NCBI GenBank assembly: GCA_027943335.1
Contig: BSBK01006425.1
Coordinates: forward strand, 370,001 to 434,000
Source of the DNA: Chamaecyparis obtusa
Taxonomy: Eukaryota; Streptophyta; Pinopsida; Cupressales; Cupressaceae
Length of the DNA: 64,000 nucleotides
Direction of reading: 5' to 3'
Positions 33,803-45,839 of this stretch are shown one piece after another. Under the pieces are notes generated by a model. The model ran no database searches, had not been told where the DNA came from, and was given only the letters and a program-made list of their open reading frames with translations. The first letter of the stretch is position 1. Each line of letters opens with the position of its first letter. Both the position numbers and the translations under genes were made by a program.

Positions 33803-36734
33803 CAGCTGGTAGACGCTAGAACTAACAAATTTCTTCAAGTGATTCCTTCAGATAAGGAGATTAAGAGTGATATTTTTTTCTTTTGAAGGGGAGAAATCTT
33901 CTGGCCCTGATGGGTTCCCATGTTCTTCTTCCAACAATTCTGGAAAAATTTGGGAAAAGATGTGCAGGCATCGGTTAAAGATTTTTTTGGAACTAAAATT
34001 CTCCTTAGGGAACTCAATGCTACTTTTTTTTATTTTAATCCCCAAAAATCATGGAGCCAACACGGTTGATGCCTTTAGACCTATTAGTCTTTGTAACTCC
34101 CTATAAAAAATCATATCTAAAGTCCTGATTACCAGACTGCTATCCATTTTGCCCTCAATCATTTCTCCCTAGCAAAATGGCTTTGTCCCTAGAGGACAGA
34201 TTCTAGATTCCATTATTGTTGCCCATGAAAAAATTCATTCTTTGGAAGCAGCTAAAAAACAAGGATTCATGATGAAGCTAGACTTGTCCAAAGCGTATGA
34301 CAGGGTTGACTAACAGTTTTTACAGAAAGTTCTCCTTTCTTTTGGTTTCGATTATGGGGTCATCAAAGTCATTGTTCAATTGGTTACTACTGTCTCTTCT
34401 TCTGTTATCATCAATGGAGGTTCTTCCAAGTTTTTAGGCCCTTTAGAGCCTCAGAAAAGGAGATCCTATATCTCATATCTTGTTTTCTATCCCTGCAAAA
34501 TGTTTAGGAAGGTATATTAATAAATTAGTGGGAGAGGGTTGTATTTTTGGTCTCCAGCCTTCTTCTACCAGATCTTCCTACTCCCATGAGAAGTTTATTG
34601 ATGATACTCTCATAATGGGGGAGGCTACCATCAAAGAATCTAGAAATTTGAAGAAAGCCCTCACTGCTTATACTAATGCATCTGTCCAACTCATCAACTG
34701 GTCTAAAAGCTCCATTTTCTTTATCAATACCCCTATTGAGAGATGGAGAAATATCTCCAAAATTTTAGGGTGCAATATTGGAAGCCTCCCTTCCTCTTAC
34801 TTGGGCTTACCTTTATGCACTAAACCTCCTGACAGGTTTTGGAATTCTATTATTGATAGATTCAACAACAAGCTTGTTGGTTGGAAAGGGGCGCTTTTGA
34901 GTAACTCAGGGAAACTCTAACTTCTGAATTGACTCTTCAAAATCTCCTAGTTTATGCCTTGAGTCTTTTTAAGATTCTCCATAAATTTTCTATGGTTATA
35001 GAAAGAACCCAAAAAAGATTCCTATGGTCGGGAGTGGAAGAAAAGAAAAGACTTAGTCTGGTGGCCTAGGAAAATGTCTGTAAACCCAAAAATCATGGAG
35101 GGCTTGGCTTGGGATCTATTAAAATTGTCAACAAAGCCCTTTTGGCTAAACAATTATGGGTAATTTGTGGGGACCAAAAAGAATGGAATAGAATCATAAG
35201 AAATAAATATCTCTTTAATTACAATACTCTGGAGGTTTATATTATGAATGGTGAAAATCTGAATGGCTCTAACATTTGGAATAGTATAAGTTCTACTAAA
35301 GACCTCATCATTAAGGGGAAGAGATGAAAGCTAGGGGCTGGAAGGAGAATTGACTTCTGGGAAGACAACTGGATTCAAAAAGAGCCTCTATCAAGCAACC
35401 AAGATTGGAAACAAACTATCGATCTTTGTAAAGACATTACTAGGGAAAAAGTTAAGGATTACTGGCAAGGAAACAAATGGAGGAATCTTGGAGACATTGA
35501 TAGAAGATTCATCTCCCTCCAACATGAGTTGCAAACCTAGTTTATTAAGGATAACTTCCAAGATAAAATTATTTGGACACCTAAGCCTAATGGTATCTAT
35601 ATTGTTGCCTCTACTTGTAATCTTTTTACTATGAGGGAGGAAAAACCTCTTTGCTCACAAGTTTGGTACAAGTTTCTTACTCCCAAAATTAACTTCTTTT
35701 TTGGGATCTTAGCTCAGAATAAACCTCTCACCCTTGATAATCTCACTAAAAGGGTTTTTTTTCTTATTAATAGATGCTTTCTTTGTATGGAAGAAGTTGA
35801 AACTTGTGATTACATTATGTTGCATTGTTCCTATCCTCGTAGGGTGTGAGATCTAATCCTTAGAAAATGGAATCTATGTTTGTTGTTTCCTCTTCTTTGG
35901 TAGGAATTTGTCAAGCAATGGAACTACCCATTTTCAAATAACTTGGCTAAAGAGTTTTGGAAGCTTATTTCTAAACATTTCTACTCACGTATCTAGAAGG
36001 AAAGAAATAACAGAGTTTTTAGGGAGAAATTTTCCAAACCAGAAGTGGTTGGCAACCATATTTGTAGAGGGCTAGAGGAAAATTTCATTTCTTCAATTAA
36101 CAACACTGCCAAGAATACTCCCCAAATATCTCAAGAGAATATAAGAGAGTGGCATTTTAGTACTCCTGACTCCAATTCTAATCATCTTAGATCTACTTCT
36201 ATGTGGACTTCCCATCCGACTGATTGGGTCAAAGCTAATTTCGATGGGGCATCAAAAGGCAATCCAGGAATGGTAGGTGGAGGTGGAGGTGGAATCATAA
36301 GAGACTACAAGGGAACTTGTGTTGGTGCTATTATTCCCTTGAGAGTGCAATTGAATCACAGAGCTGAAGCAATGGTTGCTCTCAATGTTATGTTGCTGGC
36401 AAAAGAGCTAGGATGTAAAAAATTCTGGCTGGAAGGAGATTCTCTTAATATTGTCAATAATATAAAAGGCATAAGTAAATCATCATGGACTATTGAGCAC
36501 ATTATCGATAAAATAAAAAATATTGCTTTGAAATTTGAATCTTTTTATGTAACCCACAACTTCAGTGAAACTAACCAGGTGGCAGATGGTTTGGCTAACC
36601 TTGGGATTATAAGTGACGCCAGTTGCAAGTGGCACATATCGAATAAGATTAATGATGAGATAAATATGATTATTAATCATGACATAATCAATCAAAAGGA
36701 GGGATTTATCAATATTAATTATCACAATGTATGA
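33803..36734 (+). pseudogene. LINE ORF2 3' part: reverse transcriptase, zinc finger, RNase H
   Basis: Continuation of the ORF cut at 4827. RT features include SSGPDGFP (about 33898), AFRPISLCN (34072), the QNGFVPRGQI region (about 34170), MMKLDLSKAYDRVD (about 34270) with one catalytic Asp, and FIDD (about 34594), the equivalent of the YADD site. The SYLGLPL motif lies near 34800. A zf-RVT-type region lies at about 35650-35850 (CFLCMEEVETCDYIMLHC). The plant-type RNase H domain spans about 36220-36610, with NFDGASKGNPG, AEAMVAL and LEGDSLNIV supplying the D, E and D residues and QVADGLANLG the last Asp. Frameshifts (near 33880, 34480 and 35330) and stops split it, so it is inactive. The RNase H section alone is open for 229 codons (36045-36734). 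Confidence 0.87.
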
Positions 36735-36746
36735 ATTAACTCAGAA

Positions 36747-38968
36747 TTGGAGTACATCAAAGGCAAAGTGCCAAGTGGTTATTTATTCCCTTCATTACTT
36801 TCTGACCTCGCATGCTTTCTAGGTCATAAAAAAAGAGTTATTGCATGTAATTATAACCATTCAAAGCATATTGTTTTCAGCCTGAGAGACTTAGAGACAC
36901 AAGATACTGAAATAAAGAGTGTGATTTTTTGTGATTTAAGCACCACGAAGGAGGAAGCTAAGATGGGTGGTGATCTTAAGAGGGAGGAACCAATGGAATG
37001 TAAGTGGGTTCATGAAAAATAAGTGTGGAGAAAATTAAAGAAGGGGAAAGTGCACCACTATCTGAAATGGTTGCATGGTAATGACAAATATATTACTAGG
37101 GATTTTATTGCAGGGTGGGAGAAAGGCAAAGTAAATATAGTGGGTAAATCCTTTACCCTTACTTTAGATCTTCTGGCTGAGATCACAGGGCTCCCTCTTA
37201 AGGGCATTTACTTCTCCAAAGACAAGAAGGTGGGAAACAAGGCTTACAAATATTTTTCCAAGTCAGATGAGGAGCGGGCTTTGTTGGTGAAAGGTAATCT
37301 CGACTGCGTGAGCCTGGATAATATTAAACTCATTTGGGGTTTTGTTCTTAGAGAAATTATGGAATACTTTACCCTTAATGATAGGTATTCTAGAGTTTAT
37401 AATTATCACTTCATGCTTGTAAATCATTTCAGGCATAATACTAGGGTTTCTTTCCCTTTTTATCTACTTAGTTCACTTAACCAGAGTATTATGGACCATA
37501 GAGTTAGGGATTCTCCTATTCTGCATGAGTGGCTCATTTTGCTCATTGTAGAGTATGCTAGAGATCATATCCCTGAGTCACTTCCTAAATAGATTGACAA
37601 TAAAAAAAGGAAGAGCTCTGATATTTCCCCAAGGAAGAAGGCCAACACTGCCTTGAACAAAAAATTCTCAAAGCCCCTATTAAAATTGATACCACACTGT
37701 CTATCTTTGATGAGGTTGAAGGTATGAAGTCAGAGGATAACCAAGAGGATGATTCCTCTAAGAATGAAGAGACTGCTAAAGGGGAACAGAGCAACAAAGA
37801 CCTCTTTGAGAAGGATAAGTCCACCATTATTGAACCTGATAAAGGTAAGGATGTAGACAATAACCCTACTACTGAGGCAATTAACAACCTAGATAAGGCT
37901 ATTATTGAGGATTTCACTGATCAAATCAATAATATTAAGGTGGTTTACATTGACAATGTGCAACAAGACCCTATTGAAGACCCTGAGGAAAAGAATAATG
38001 ATAACGAAGAAGAAAAGGTGGAAAATTTGGATAATATGTCTAAGAATGAAGTTGATAACCCTGAGGAAAGAGAAGTTGATAATGAAAACACTGGAAACAA
38101 TGCTGAGGAGGATATTGTCACTGAAAATTTGGGGTTTATGGAAGATGAAACCCAAGGTGACAAAGATGTTGATTTAGAAAAGGAAGTCCACAATGAGCAT
38201 GTTGACTGTGAGATTAATTCCACTCATCATGAGAGCCCTAAGGAAAATTTTGATGAGTTGGGAGAGAACATGTAGAATCAAAGAAGTATGGAGGAAGATC
38301 TATGGGACCAGGAATTCAAGGTCAAAAGAACCATTAATATCACCATGTTGCAAGAAGCTAGAAACAAATCTATGTATGGCTATAATATTGATAAATGGGT
38401 CCAAGATGATATCTAGGAGCTGTGCACTAAGTGTAAAAATTTGGAAGCGAGGAATGCAATGCTAGAGGAGATCATTGACAAAATGCAAAATGATGATAAG
38501 ATGTATCACAAAGGAAAGGATTTTTTTGAAAAGGTAATTGTTAATACTACTATATTGGATGACAAAATTACTAATGCCATTGGTAACATGATAAACCCGA
38601 TTACTGAGAAGATCAACAATAATGACACAATGTTGAGGAAGATGATCACCCTTACCAACACGGGCATGAAAGACATAGTTGATAATCTGAAATCCCTATA
38701 CACCCTACTAGAAGGGAATAAAATTGACATAATTAATGATTATGAAGATGGGAAACAAGATATCCAGCTGCGAGGCCCAGGTTCTAGGACCAGATGAAGT
38801 ACTAGAAAGAAGACTATTGCCCAAGAAAAAGATATCACCAATCCGAGGGATTTAATCTTGAATATGCAAAACCAAATGGTGGAATCCAAGGAGTTTCTTA
38901 AAATGATGAACCTATACTACTACCGGGAGATTTTTTGTATCCAAATTGCAGGAAGGTTTTCTATTTAG
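36747..38968 (+). pseudogene. LINE ORF3, unrecognised protein with acidic middle and coiled-coil end
   Basis: A third ORF of about 740 codons starts 12 bp after the ORF2 stop and lies inside the LINE TSDs. Its first part (36747-37592) has an alpha-rich domain with SFTLTLDLLAEITGLPLKG (about 37150-37208), which resembles the strand-helix pattern of plant mobile or plant transposon protein domains. The middle (37724-38275) is very acidic, rich in Asp, Glu and Asn. The end (about 38420-38800) looks like a coiled coil. Interruptions are few: a TAA at 37020, a TAG at 37590, a 1-base frameshift near 37660 in an A run, TAGs at 38274 and about 38415, and a TGA at 38795. I do not recognise the protein. 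It may be a host-derived cargo or a LINE accessory protein. Confidence 0.7.
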
Positions 38969-39145
38969 GGTGTTGCTTTTTTTGGCTTTGTACTTCACTT
39001 TGTAATCTAGGGTTATGATCTTCTTGGTTTCTGTTATTTTTCATGATAGATAGTTGTCCTTAAGTACTACTTTGTTTATCTTTTCTATGCTTTGTTAAAG
39101 GGTTTCGAGGCCCCTTCAAAACCTACAGTTACTGCAATAAAAAAT
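38969..39145 (+). other. LINE 3' UTR and A-rich tail
   Basis: T-rich sequence ending in GCAATAAAAAAT, directly before the right TSD. AATAAA doubles as a possible polyadenylation signal. Confidence 0.65.
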
Positions 39146-39158
39146 AAGCAATCACTAT
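39146..39158. repeat. LINE target-site duplication, right copy
   Basis: Exact match to 1706-1718. Confidence 0.9.
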
Positions 39159-40825
39159 GTCACAACTATACACACACGCACTCACGCATTTGTAACATCG
39201 ACTATGCAAGAAACATAAACACAAAGATCCCAACATTTGAACATGGACTCTGATACCATATCGAATACCCCACCAAGGAACCCTTAGAACTAAAGGTTAA
39301 ATATGCACTCAACAATTTTTTATGAAAGTTAAGATACAAGATTACCTATCCCAGTATATCACATAATCAAAGAATAAGAAAAATATAAGATGTTAAAGAT
39401 AAGATCATGAACATTACATGTTCACTCACTAGCAAAAGACTTCAAAACTCTTCCAAAGGTTCCAAAACAACCAATAAGATACTCAAAATAGAGTACACAC
39501 ATTCCTGAGAATGCCCTTCAAGGATCTGGACAACGTCCATGGAATGCAAGAGGCATTCACAACTATCCAAAGGGTGGTATATACAAGATCAATCCCAACA
39601 AAACATTATTCTTTTTAATCCCAAAAGAAAGATTCCTACTATGGTTAATCATACAAGTTCATTTATTCTTATAGCCATGGTCATAACATAAATTAACCAT
39701 ACATTCATAAACATACATAAATAAGGTCCAGAAGGCAAGCTAGGCCCCTCAAAAATGTAGCTCAAAAGCACTCACAAAGTACCCAGCTCCATAAATTACC
39801 CTAAAATCATCATTGGGTAGATACATCGGTGATTAGGCGGAGACACCAATTGGGGAGCACAAACACTAATTGGTAGAGATGCCAATTGGTGACTAGTGAA
39901 CTTCCAAAATGAAAAGACCTAGTCCATTGAGGGTGGAGGCGCTAGTCCCCAAACATAGACATTGATTTGTGCGAGCACTAGAAATTAGACGCAGATGTCG
40001 ATTGGTGAAATTGGCCTCAAACACTAAAATGAACTAGTCAAATCCTAAGTCAACTCTAATGTACTATTGGTAAACATCTAGCTCCACACTAGAGAGTACC
40101 AAATATACAAATTTATCGAGGCTATGGTCACTTGATTACATCATGATACATAATGAAAGCATAAAGGAAACTAGGTTAACCAATAACCTCATGTGTATAT
40201 CAATACATAATTATATACCAATTCTATCAAATGAAGTGAGCTCTCAAGCTCCAAGTCTTTGTAGCTGGAGGAAGTTTGTCCCTATACACCGGTCCCCAGC
40301 AATGGTATACTACCACATGGAACCCTCAGACCCACCCCACCATGCTCACAGAGATAACAACTCAGCCACAAACACAAGGCATACAAACAAGCAAGGAAAG
40401 GCTCTCACACATGCCAATCTCACTTGAATGGTAAAAACTAAGAAATGGGTGAAATAAATAAAGACTCCACCAAATTAGATGAAACATTTAGTAAAGTGTA
40501 GCATTTTCAACACAAATCCAACGAGCCACTCTACACATAAATCCAACACCTAGATCAAATGCAACAAGGAAATCTCTAAAATTCTCACAAGATGGTTTGA
40601 GAAAAAATCCCATTTTTTTCACAAACACAATATGAGAAGTGAGTGTAAAAACTCATTTTTTGACATTATAAGCACTTTTCCACAAGTGACTTATAAAATA
40701 GATTATTTAAATAATTAAATAATTGAATTAGATCCAAACTTAATCAAATAAATAAATTCCTGAAGTTTGGAATTCAAATACGACAAACTAGTCGACAATT
40801 AAAATTAAATATTGAAATTCCCTTA
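39159..40825. other. Old background sequence, possibly an antisense LTR
   Basis: No gene is visible. A tRNA-iMet-type primer site lies on the minus strand (39244-39258), so the sequence to its right may be the end of an LTR starting with a mutated TG (TA) at 39259. The same background continues between the later insertions (45721-45839, 53386-53540, 59508-60010, 60816 onward). Confidence 0.4.
39244..39258 (-). other. Candidate primer binding site (tRNA-iMet type) of an old LTR element
   Basis: The minus strand reads TGGTATCAGAGTCCA, the standard plant initiator-tRNA primer site. The partner LTR is not in the window. Confidence 0.45.
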
Positions 40826-40830
40826 AATAC
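40826..40830. repeat. Element C TSD, left copy (AATAC)
   Basis: AATAC precedes the left LTR and is repeated at 45716-45720. Confidence 0.88.
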
Positions 40831-41311
40831 TGTAAGAATTTGCAAATAGAAAATAAAGAACCAAGGATCTAGAGGTTGAAGAAAAGCACAAGAGAGAAAA
40901 TATGAATGCAAGGATGGATTGAATAGATCCAATGAATTGCTTAATCTATAAATGATTACATAATAGGCCTCCTTATATAGGAAAGGCGATATGAGAGAAT
41001 GATAAAGAGCTGATAAGCTATCACCTATGCTAGGTGTAATCACATGTCCACCAAATGTGGATCATCCTCCATTATACAATAAAGTATGTGCAATGGATTA
41101 GGATGATAATGTGATAAGAGCATGAAAGGTGGATCTCACACACAATGAGGTATGTGATGACAACTATCATACCAAAAGTGGAAATTCTCCTACACCATCT
41201 GCTTAATAGATGTGCACACTCCTAGGTGTCTCAATCACAAACTACTATGAAATGCATTAACCTAATTAAGATTAAGTAAAGTGTAATTAGGAATAATTAA
41301 TTACACCAACA
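40831..41311 (-). repeat. Element C 3' LTR
   Basis: 481 bp, on the minus strand TGTTGGTG to TTCTTACA. A TATATAAGG on the minus strand at 40971-40979 is a likely promoter TATA box, also present in the other LTR (45375-45383). Confidence 0.9.
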
Positions 41312-41320
41312 CCCCCCCTT
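41312..41320 (-). other. Element C polypurine tract
   Basis: The minus strand has AAGGGGGGG directly before the 3' LTR. Confidence 0.75.
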
Positions 41321-41515
41321 AAGTGCAATTTAGGGGAATGCACTTAAACTCACAATGCAAGATGGGTCCTGAAAACTCGGCCATGTTAGGTACCCATGTA
41401 CAAAATTACATGAAATGCATAACTCTCATAAAGTGGAGAAAGAGGGAAAACCTCATGGGAAAAACCCTCCCCCAAAAAGAGGGAAGAAACTAAGATGCGT
41501 GGATGGATGGAGTGC

Positions 41516-42543
41516 TCAAGACCCCCCAAGAACTACATACATCATGTATATACAAAGAAGTATCCCCCCATAAGAAGGATAGTTGGAGACATGATATCCC
41601 CCCCATAATGTAGAAGCTCCCATGTTGATGAAGAGTACCTGCAAACAATAGTTCAACCAATGCTTACAAGAAACATGTCTTCCCTTGGGAAAAAATAGAT
41701 ACATCAAATGATGAAGAAGCCAATCCTTGTGCAAATGGAAGGAGGAAGAAGATGAAGGTCTCCATGAATGAATCTCTGAAGACTGAGTAGGAATCTCCAA
41801 GCTCAAAGAATCTATCACCTCATTTGACAAATCAAGTGAAGAAGGAGAAGAATCAAGTACACCAATCTCCAAAGAAGGTGAAGAAGTATCCCCATCTATG
41901 ATGAAACTATCATCAAGGGAAAGAGAAACCCCCTCATGTATGTCTTCCAAATCTGCATCATGAGAATCAACAAATGTTGAAGATGCATCCAAGTAGTCAT
42001 CACACTCTACAAGATCTGAAACACTATGAACATCCTGCTGAATAGTAGAGCCCATGTCTGAAGAAGCAGGAGGTGGAGGAGTAGGAAGATTAACACTTGT
42101 CTCAACAACAAAATGATTCAAGTGCCCAAAGTTCTCCTCATAATTGTCCCTTGGCAAAGGGATGGGTACATCATGTATATCATCATCATTATCAACAAAA
42201 TTAGAAAAGGAATACAAGTGGGATGTATGATCAACAACTCCCATAGCTATGACATCTCTAGTCTCCATGTCCTTAATGTAAACATAATCAAGAGTGAACT
42301 CAACAATTTTACCTTGTGCCCCATGTGTAATTTGGTAAATAGAAAGGAGATTAGTGGTCAAGGATGGTACACAAAGAACATCATTAAATGTCCCCTCTCC
42401 CATAGGAATAGAACCTTGCCCACAAACTCTCATGAATGTGTTGTTACCCATCAAAATATTAGGAGAATTACAAGGCTCAATAGAAGAAAACATATCCATA
42501 GAAGATGCCATATGATGTGATGCACCTGAATCAAGAAGTCATT
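41516..42543 (-). CDS. Element C protease with acidic Ser-rich extension, no integrase
   Basis: The frame reads LLDSGASHHM at about 42540-42512, the copia protease catalytic DSGA, followed by the typical VLCVPSLTTNLLSI segment (about 42390). After a GHLNHF remnant that recalls the pre-integrase region (about 42125), the sequence changes to a Ser/Asp-rich tail (about 42100-41750) and ends at 41516. At least 331 codons are stop-free from MASSMD (42511). No integrase or RT motif follows. The open frame suggests this shortened product may have been made by an active derivative. It lies downstream of gag, probably in a gag-pro polyprotein. Confidence 0.7.
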
Positions 42544-42679
42544 TACCTTGCTCAGGATGTGTGGAAGCCATGAGTGCTTGTCCTTTACCTTTGTCTTTGG
42601 ATGATGATGAAGATGTAGAAGCTGCCAAATGTGTAGAAGAAGGAGCAGACACTGATGAGGGCAACTTAATGTTGTGTTT

Positions 42680-43536
42680 CTAAATAATGTGAGTTAGCTC
42701 ATCAATCTTCTTTTGAAAACACTTATGCTCATCACGTCCTAACTTTTGACAATATGCACATTTATCTCTCTTTCTTCTAGATGATTCCTCTCTTGAAGAG
42801 GACTTGGATTCAATACTTTTTGGTGAAGAAGATTCATTACCTTTGTCATGAGGCTTAGGATCCTTATTATGTTTCTTTCCTTTGCCATTAGAAGCCTTTG
42901 AAGTAGACTCACTTGCAATTAATGCTTGATGTGTGGAAGGCTTCAACTGACCCATGTGTGCCAACTTTGCTTGTTCCCTTGTGAGCTGCGCTGCAAATTC
43001 ATCAAGAGAGGGCAATTTTTATGCACTACCAAAAGCATCCATAGTAGCATAGAATGTAGAAACAAAGATAGAATAATCAGGACCAAGCTTGGAAAGAATA
43101 GAAAGATCAATTGTTCATCCCCTTTAACAATGCCACATGAAGAAAGCTCTGATCTAATAGTATTGAACTTAGAGAAGAAATCTTGAATATTGTCAAAATC
43201 ACTAGGATTGAGACCTATGAGATCATTCTCTAATCTAAATTTCCTCATTCTATCAGGTTTACCAAAGAGACCTTCCAATGTGATCCAAGCATCATGAGGA
43301 TGTGTGCAAGATTCAATATGAAAGAGCATGTCACAAGAGATGGATGATCTAAGAGAGCCAAGTGCTTTATCCCTTCAATCAAACCATTTTCTCCTTTCTA
43401 AAACACCTGTTTGAGGTTCTTGATCCTACCCAAGAGTCATTTTAAGCAATCCAAGACTCAACAAATGATCACTTAAAGATACTTTCCATTCATGGTAGTT
43501 ATATGGAGTGAGGATTTTAACCTTTGAATTATCCAT
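42680..43536 (-). pseudogene. Element C gag, decayed
   Basis: The ATG at 43536 starts a copia-type gag: MDNSKVKILTPYNYHEWK is the usual substrate-like start. The capsid region runs to about 43090 (LENDLIGLNPSDFDNIQDFF). A Lys/Ser-rich part and a zinc knuckle CAYCQKLGRDEHKC (about 42760-42720) follow, where the conserved His after Gly has become Arg. A TAG and a TGA occur in the first 60 codons, there is a frameshift near 43100, and a TAA near 43020. The CCHC knuckle binds genomic RNA in related elements. Confidence 0.75.
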
Positions 43537-45220
43537 CTTTCAACCAAATAATGACTGATAACTACTGATAACTCCTTCAAATGACTGATGCAAATCAGAA
43601 AACTAAAATCCAAGGATTAATCAAGTGCAATTATAGCCCCAAAATGACCTATTTCTGAAAGTGACATGTCTACCCAAAATCACTCAAATCTGATTGCATA
43701 TCTAGAAAGTAGATGAAAAATCATGCACTTTCAAAAAAAAATTCACCTCAAAATGTTACCGTATGTGCCCAAACGAAGCCCTAGAAGTTGTAGAAATTAG
43801 GAATAGATGAGAATAGTCAACAAGATCTACAATTTTTGACAAATCAGGCCACCAAAATGCAAAATCAACACCACCACTGGAAATTTCAGGGAATTCTACC
43901 CAATTTAAAAAAAAATTGCACCCGATTTGGAGCCCGGATGACCAAGTTATGGCCTCCCAAAGTTGGACTATCAAATCAAAAATGCATATGGTGAATGCTA
44001 AAGAATTTCCAAACCCTAATGACGTCAGAAAAAGATAGGGTTAAATTTGACGATCATACGATCGTCAAAAAACTAAATTTTTCCCTGCGATGACGGCTAA
44101 ACGATTATCAATTTTAGGATAGTAGAAAGATGATGTTAGCAGAAAAAATCTCCCCTTAGCTGACGTGGTAGCTGTGTGGTAGGTCATACCATACGGACGG
44201 TCGATGTGGCGATGATGTCAATGAGTGATGTGGCACTGTTGATGGTGTGGATTGATGACTGGGTCTCACGACCACGTGTCTTCTCCCGGTTGGTGGCCTT
44301 AGGGATGATGGGGCTGCCACTGGGCATTGAGGTGTCCGTTTGCGGGCCTGCTAATGAGGTGCAAATGAGCTGAGGTGTCTTCTTGGCTATCGCAGGCGGC
44401 TGGCGGTGGATGCTTGGCGGCCAAGGAGTGGTGGGGAGCGTGGTGGGGAGCGTAGTGGTAGCGCATTTGAAGAGGTCGCGGAGGAGCCGCTGGTGGCCGC
44501 TGAGGAGTCAGCAGTGTTGTGGCCAGCGGCAGAGATCTGGAGGTGGTCACTTCAGGCTGAGGTGGCATCTTGGCGGGTGGTCTATCAGATGACCGTGGAG
44601 TCTTGGTGGTGAATCAGATGACACTATGGAGGAGGAGCGGCGCGGTGAATCTGGTCGCGCTGCCGGAGGAGGAGCGACATATTCTTGTGGGCTTAATCCC
44701 ACATTGAAGAGGGAATGGGAGATAGACCCATTTATAAATGCAAAGGCCTGAGCACTAAACAAAGAAGAAGCCCTGCGATGGAGCTAGCTTCGGGCTTGGT
44801 TGCGTGTCCCGTGTTAGCATGCTAACGTCACTGTATTTGTTCCTTCAATAAGGAATATTCTCTATTGATATTCATAAATGGAGGGGGTATGTACCAAACC
44901 CCAAATTTTTTGCAGAGAATAATAAAAAAAATCCAAAAAATTGACAGAATTAAATTTTTTTTTTTTTTAATAAAATCGTACAGGGGGTGCAGATCGGGCC
45001 GTACGGTCCAATTTGCAAAAAAATTTTGCCTCAGATTTGACTTTTGCTAGATATGGGCAAGTTTATAGTCGATTTTAACCAAAATAGCCTTCCAGACGCA
45101 ATGGTGAGGTTAGATCTGCTCCAAGACACCTCTATCACATGTTGGTTGCTAGATCTAAGATTTGGATCTTCAAGGCTTGCATCAAGCTCTCTTCAAATAG
45201 GTTGATCTAAAATGCTCCAA
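43537..45220 (-). other. Element C leader, partly GC-rich
   Basis: About 1.7 kb between primer site and gag, long for a copia element. Part of it (44176-44700) is much richer in GC than its surroundings and could be captured host sequence. Open frames in it (for example 44299-44568 minus) are Pro/His-rich and resemble nothing I know. Confidence 0.45.
44046..44069. repeat. Perfect inverted repeat in element C leader
   Basis: TTTGACGATC (44046-44055) and GATCGTCAAA (44060-44069) are exact inverted copies around a 4-base loop ATAC. They could form a strong hairpin. Confidence 0.7.
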
Positions 45221-45234
45221 TGGCTCTGATACCA
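45221..45234 (-). other. Element C primer binding site (tRNA-iMet type)
   Basis: The minus strand reads TGGTATCAGAGCCA directly after the LTR end. Confidence 0.88.
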
Positions 45235-45715
45235 TGTAAGAATTTGCAAATAGCAAATATTGAACCAAGGATCTAGAGGTTGAAGAAAAGCACAAGAGAG
45301 AAAATATGAATGCAAGGATGGATTGAATAGATCCAATGAATTGCTTAATCTATAAATGATTACATAATAGGCCTCCTTATATAGGAAAGGTGATATGAGA
45401 GAATGATAAGGAGCTGATAAGCTATCACCTATGCTAGGTGTAATCACATGTCCACCAAATGTGGATCATCCTCCATTATACAATAAAGTATGTGCAATGG
45501 ATTAGGATGATAATGTGATAAGAGCACAAAAGGTGGATCTCACACACAATGAGGTATGTGATGACAACTATCACACCAAAAGTGGAAATTCTCCTACACC
45601 ATCTGCTTAATAGATGTGCACACTCCTAGGTGTCTCAATCACAAACTACTATGCAATGCATTAACCTAAGTAAGATTAAGTAAAGTGTAATTAGGAATAA
45701 TTAATTACACCAACA
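45235..45715 (-). repeat. Element C 5' LTR
   Basis: 481 bp, matching 40831-41311 with about 10 differences. Confidence 0.9.
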
Positions 45716-45720
45716 AATAC
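45716..45720. repeat. Element C TSD, right copy (AATAC)
   Basis: Exact match to 40826-40830. Confidence 0.88.
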
Positions 45721-45839
45721 ATTAAAATCAACATTTTAATTAAAACCTTCCTTGATAACTATGGAGCTCTAAATTCATAGACACGTTCATGGGTCAAATT
45801 GCATATGTATTATGAAGTTAGGAATTACCAACATGTACC

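Larger units (their letters stand above)
1719..39145 (+). mobile_element. L1-type LINE with three ORFs, split by LTR element A
   Basis: This non-LTR retrotransposon is bounded by a 13-bp TSD. Its order is ORF1 (1739-3263), ORF2 with endonuclease (3557-4827), then, after the 29-kb insertion of element A, ORF2 reverse transcriptase, zinc-finger and RNase H regions (33803-36734), a third ORF (36747-38968), and a 3' UTR ending in a short A-rich tail. The LINE sequence alone is about 8.45 kb. ORF1 starts about 20 bp inside the TSD, so the 5' end is nearly complete. All ORFs carry stops or frameshifts, so the copy is dead. The RNase H domain and DUF4283-like ORF1 are known features of plant L1 elements; the third ORF is not a standard part. 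Confidence 0.88.
40831..45715 (-). mobile_element. Element C: non-autonomous Ty1/copia-like element
   Basis: 4885 bp with 481-bp LTRs (about 10 differences), an adjacent tRNA-iMet primer site on the minus strand, a G-rich polypurine tract and a perfect 5-bp TSD. It encodes a copia-type gag and protease, but integrase, RT and RNase H are absent. A 1.7-kb leader with a GC-rich section precedes gag. It would have needed enzymes from an autonomous copia element. Confidence 0.9.

Noticed and set aside
37889..38223. Minus-strand frames opposite LINE ORF3
   Set aside because: Shadows of the acidic GAA/GAT-rich ORF3; hydrophobic low-complexity product.
44299..44612. Pro/His-rich and Gly-rich frames in the GC-rich block of C
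   Set aside because: Open on both strands because of GC content; no domain recognised.
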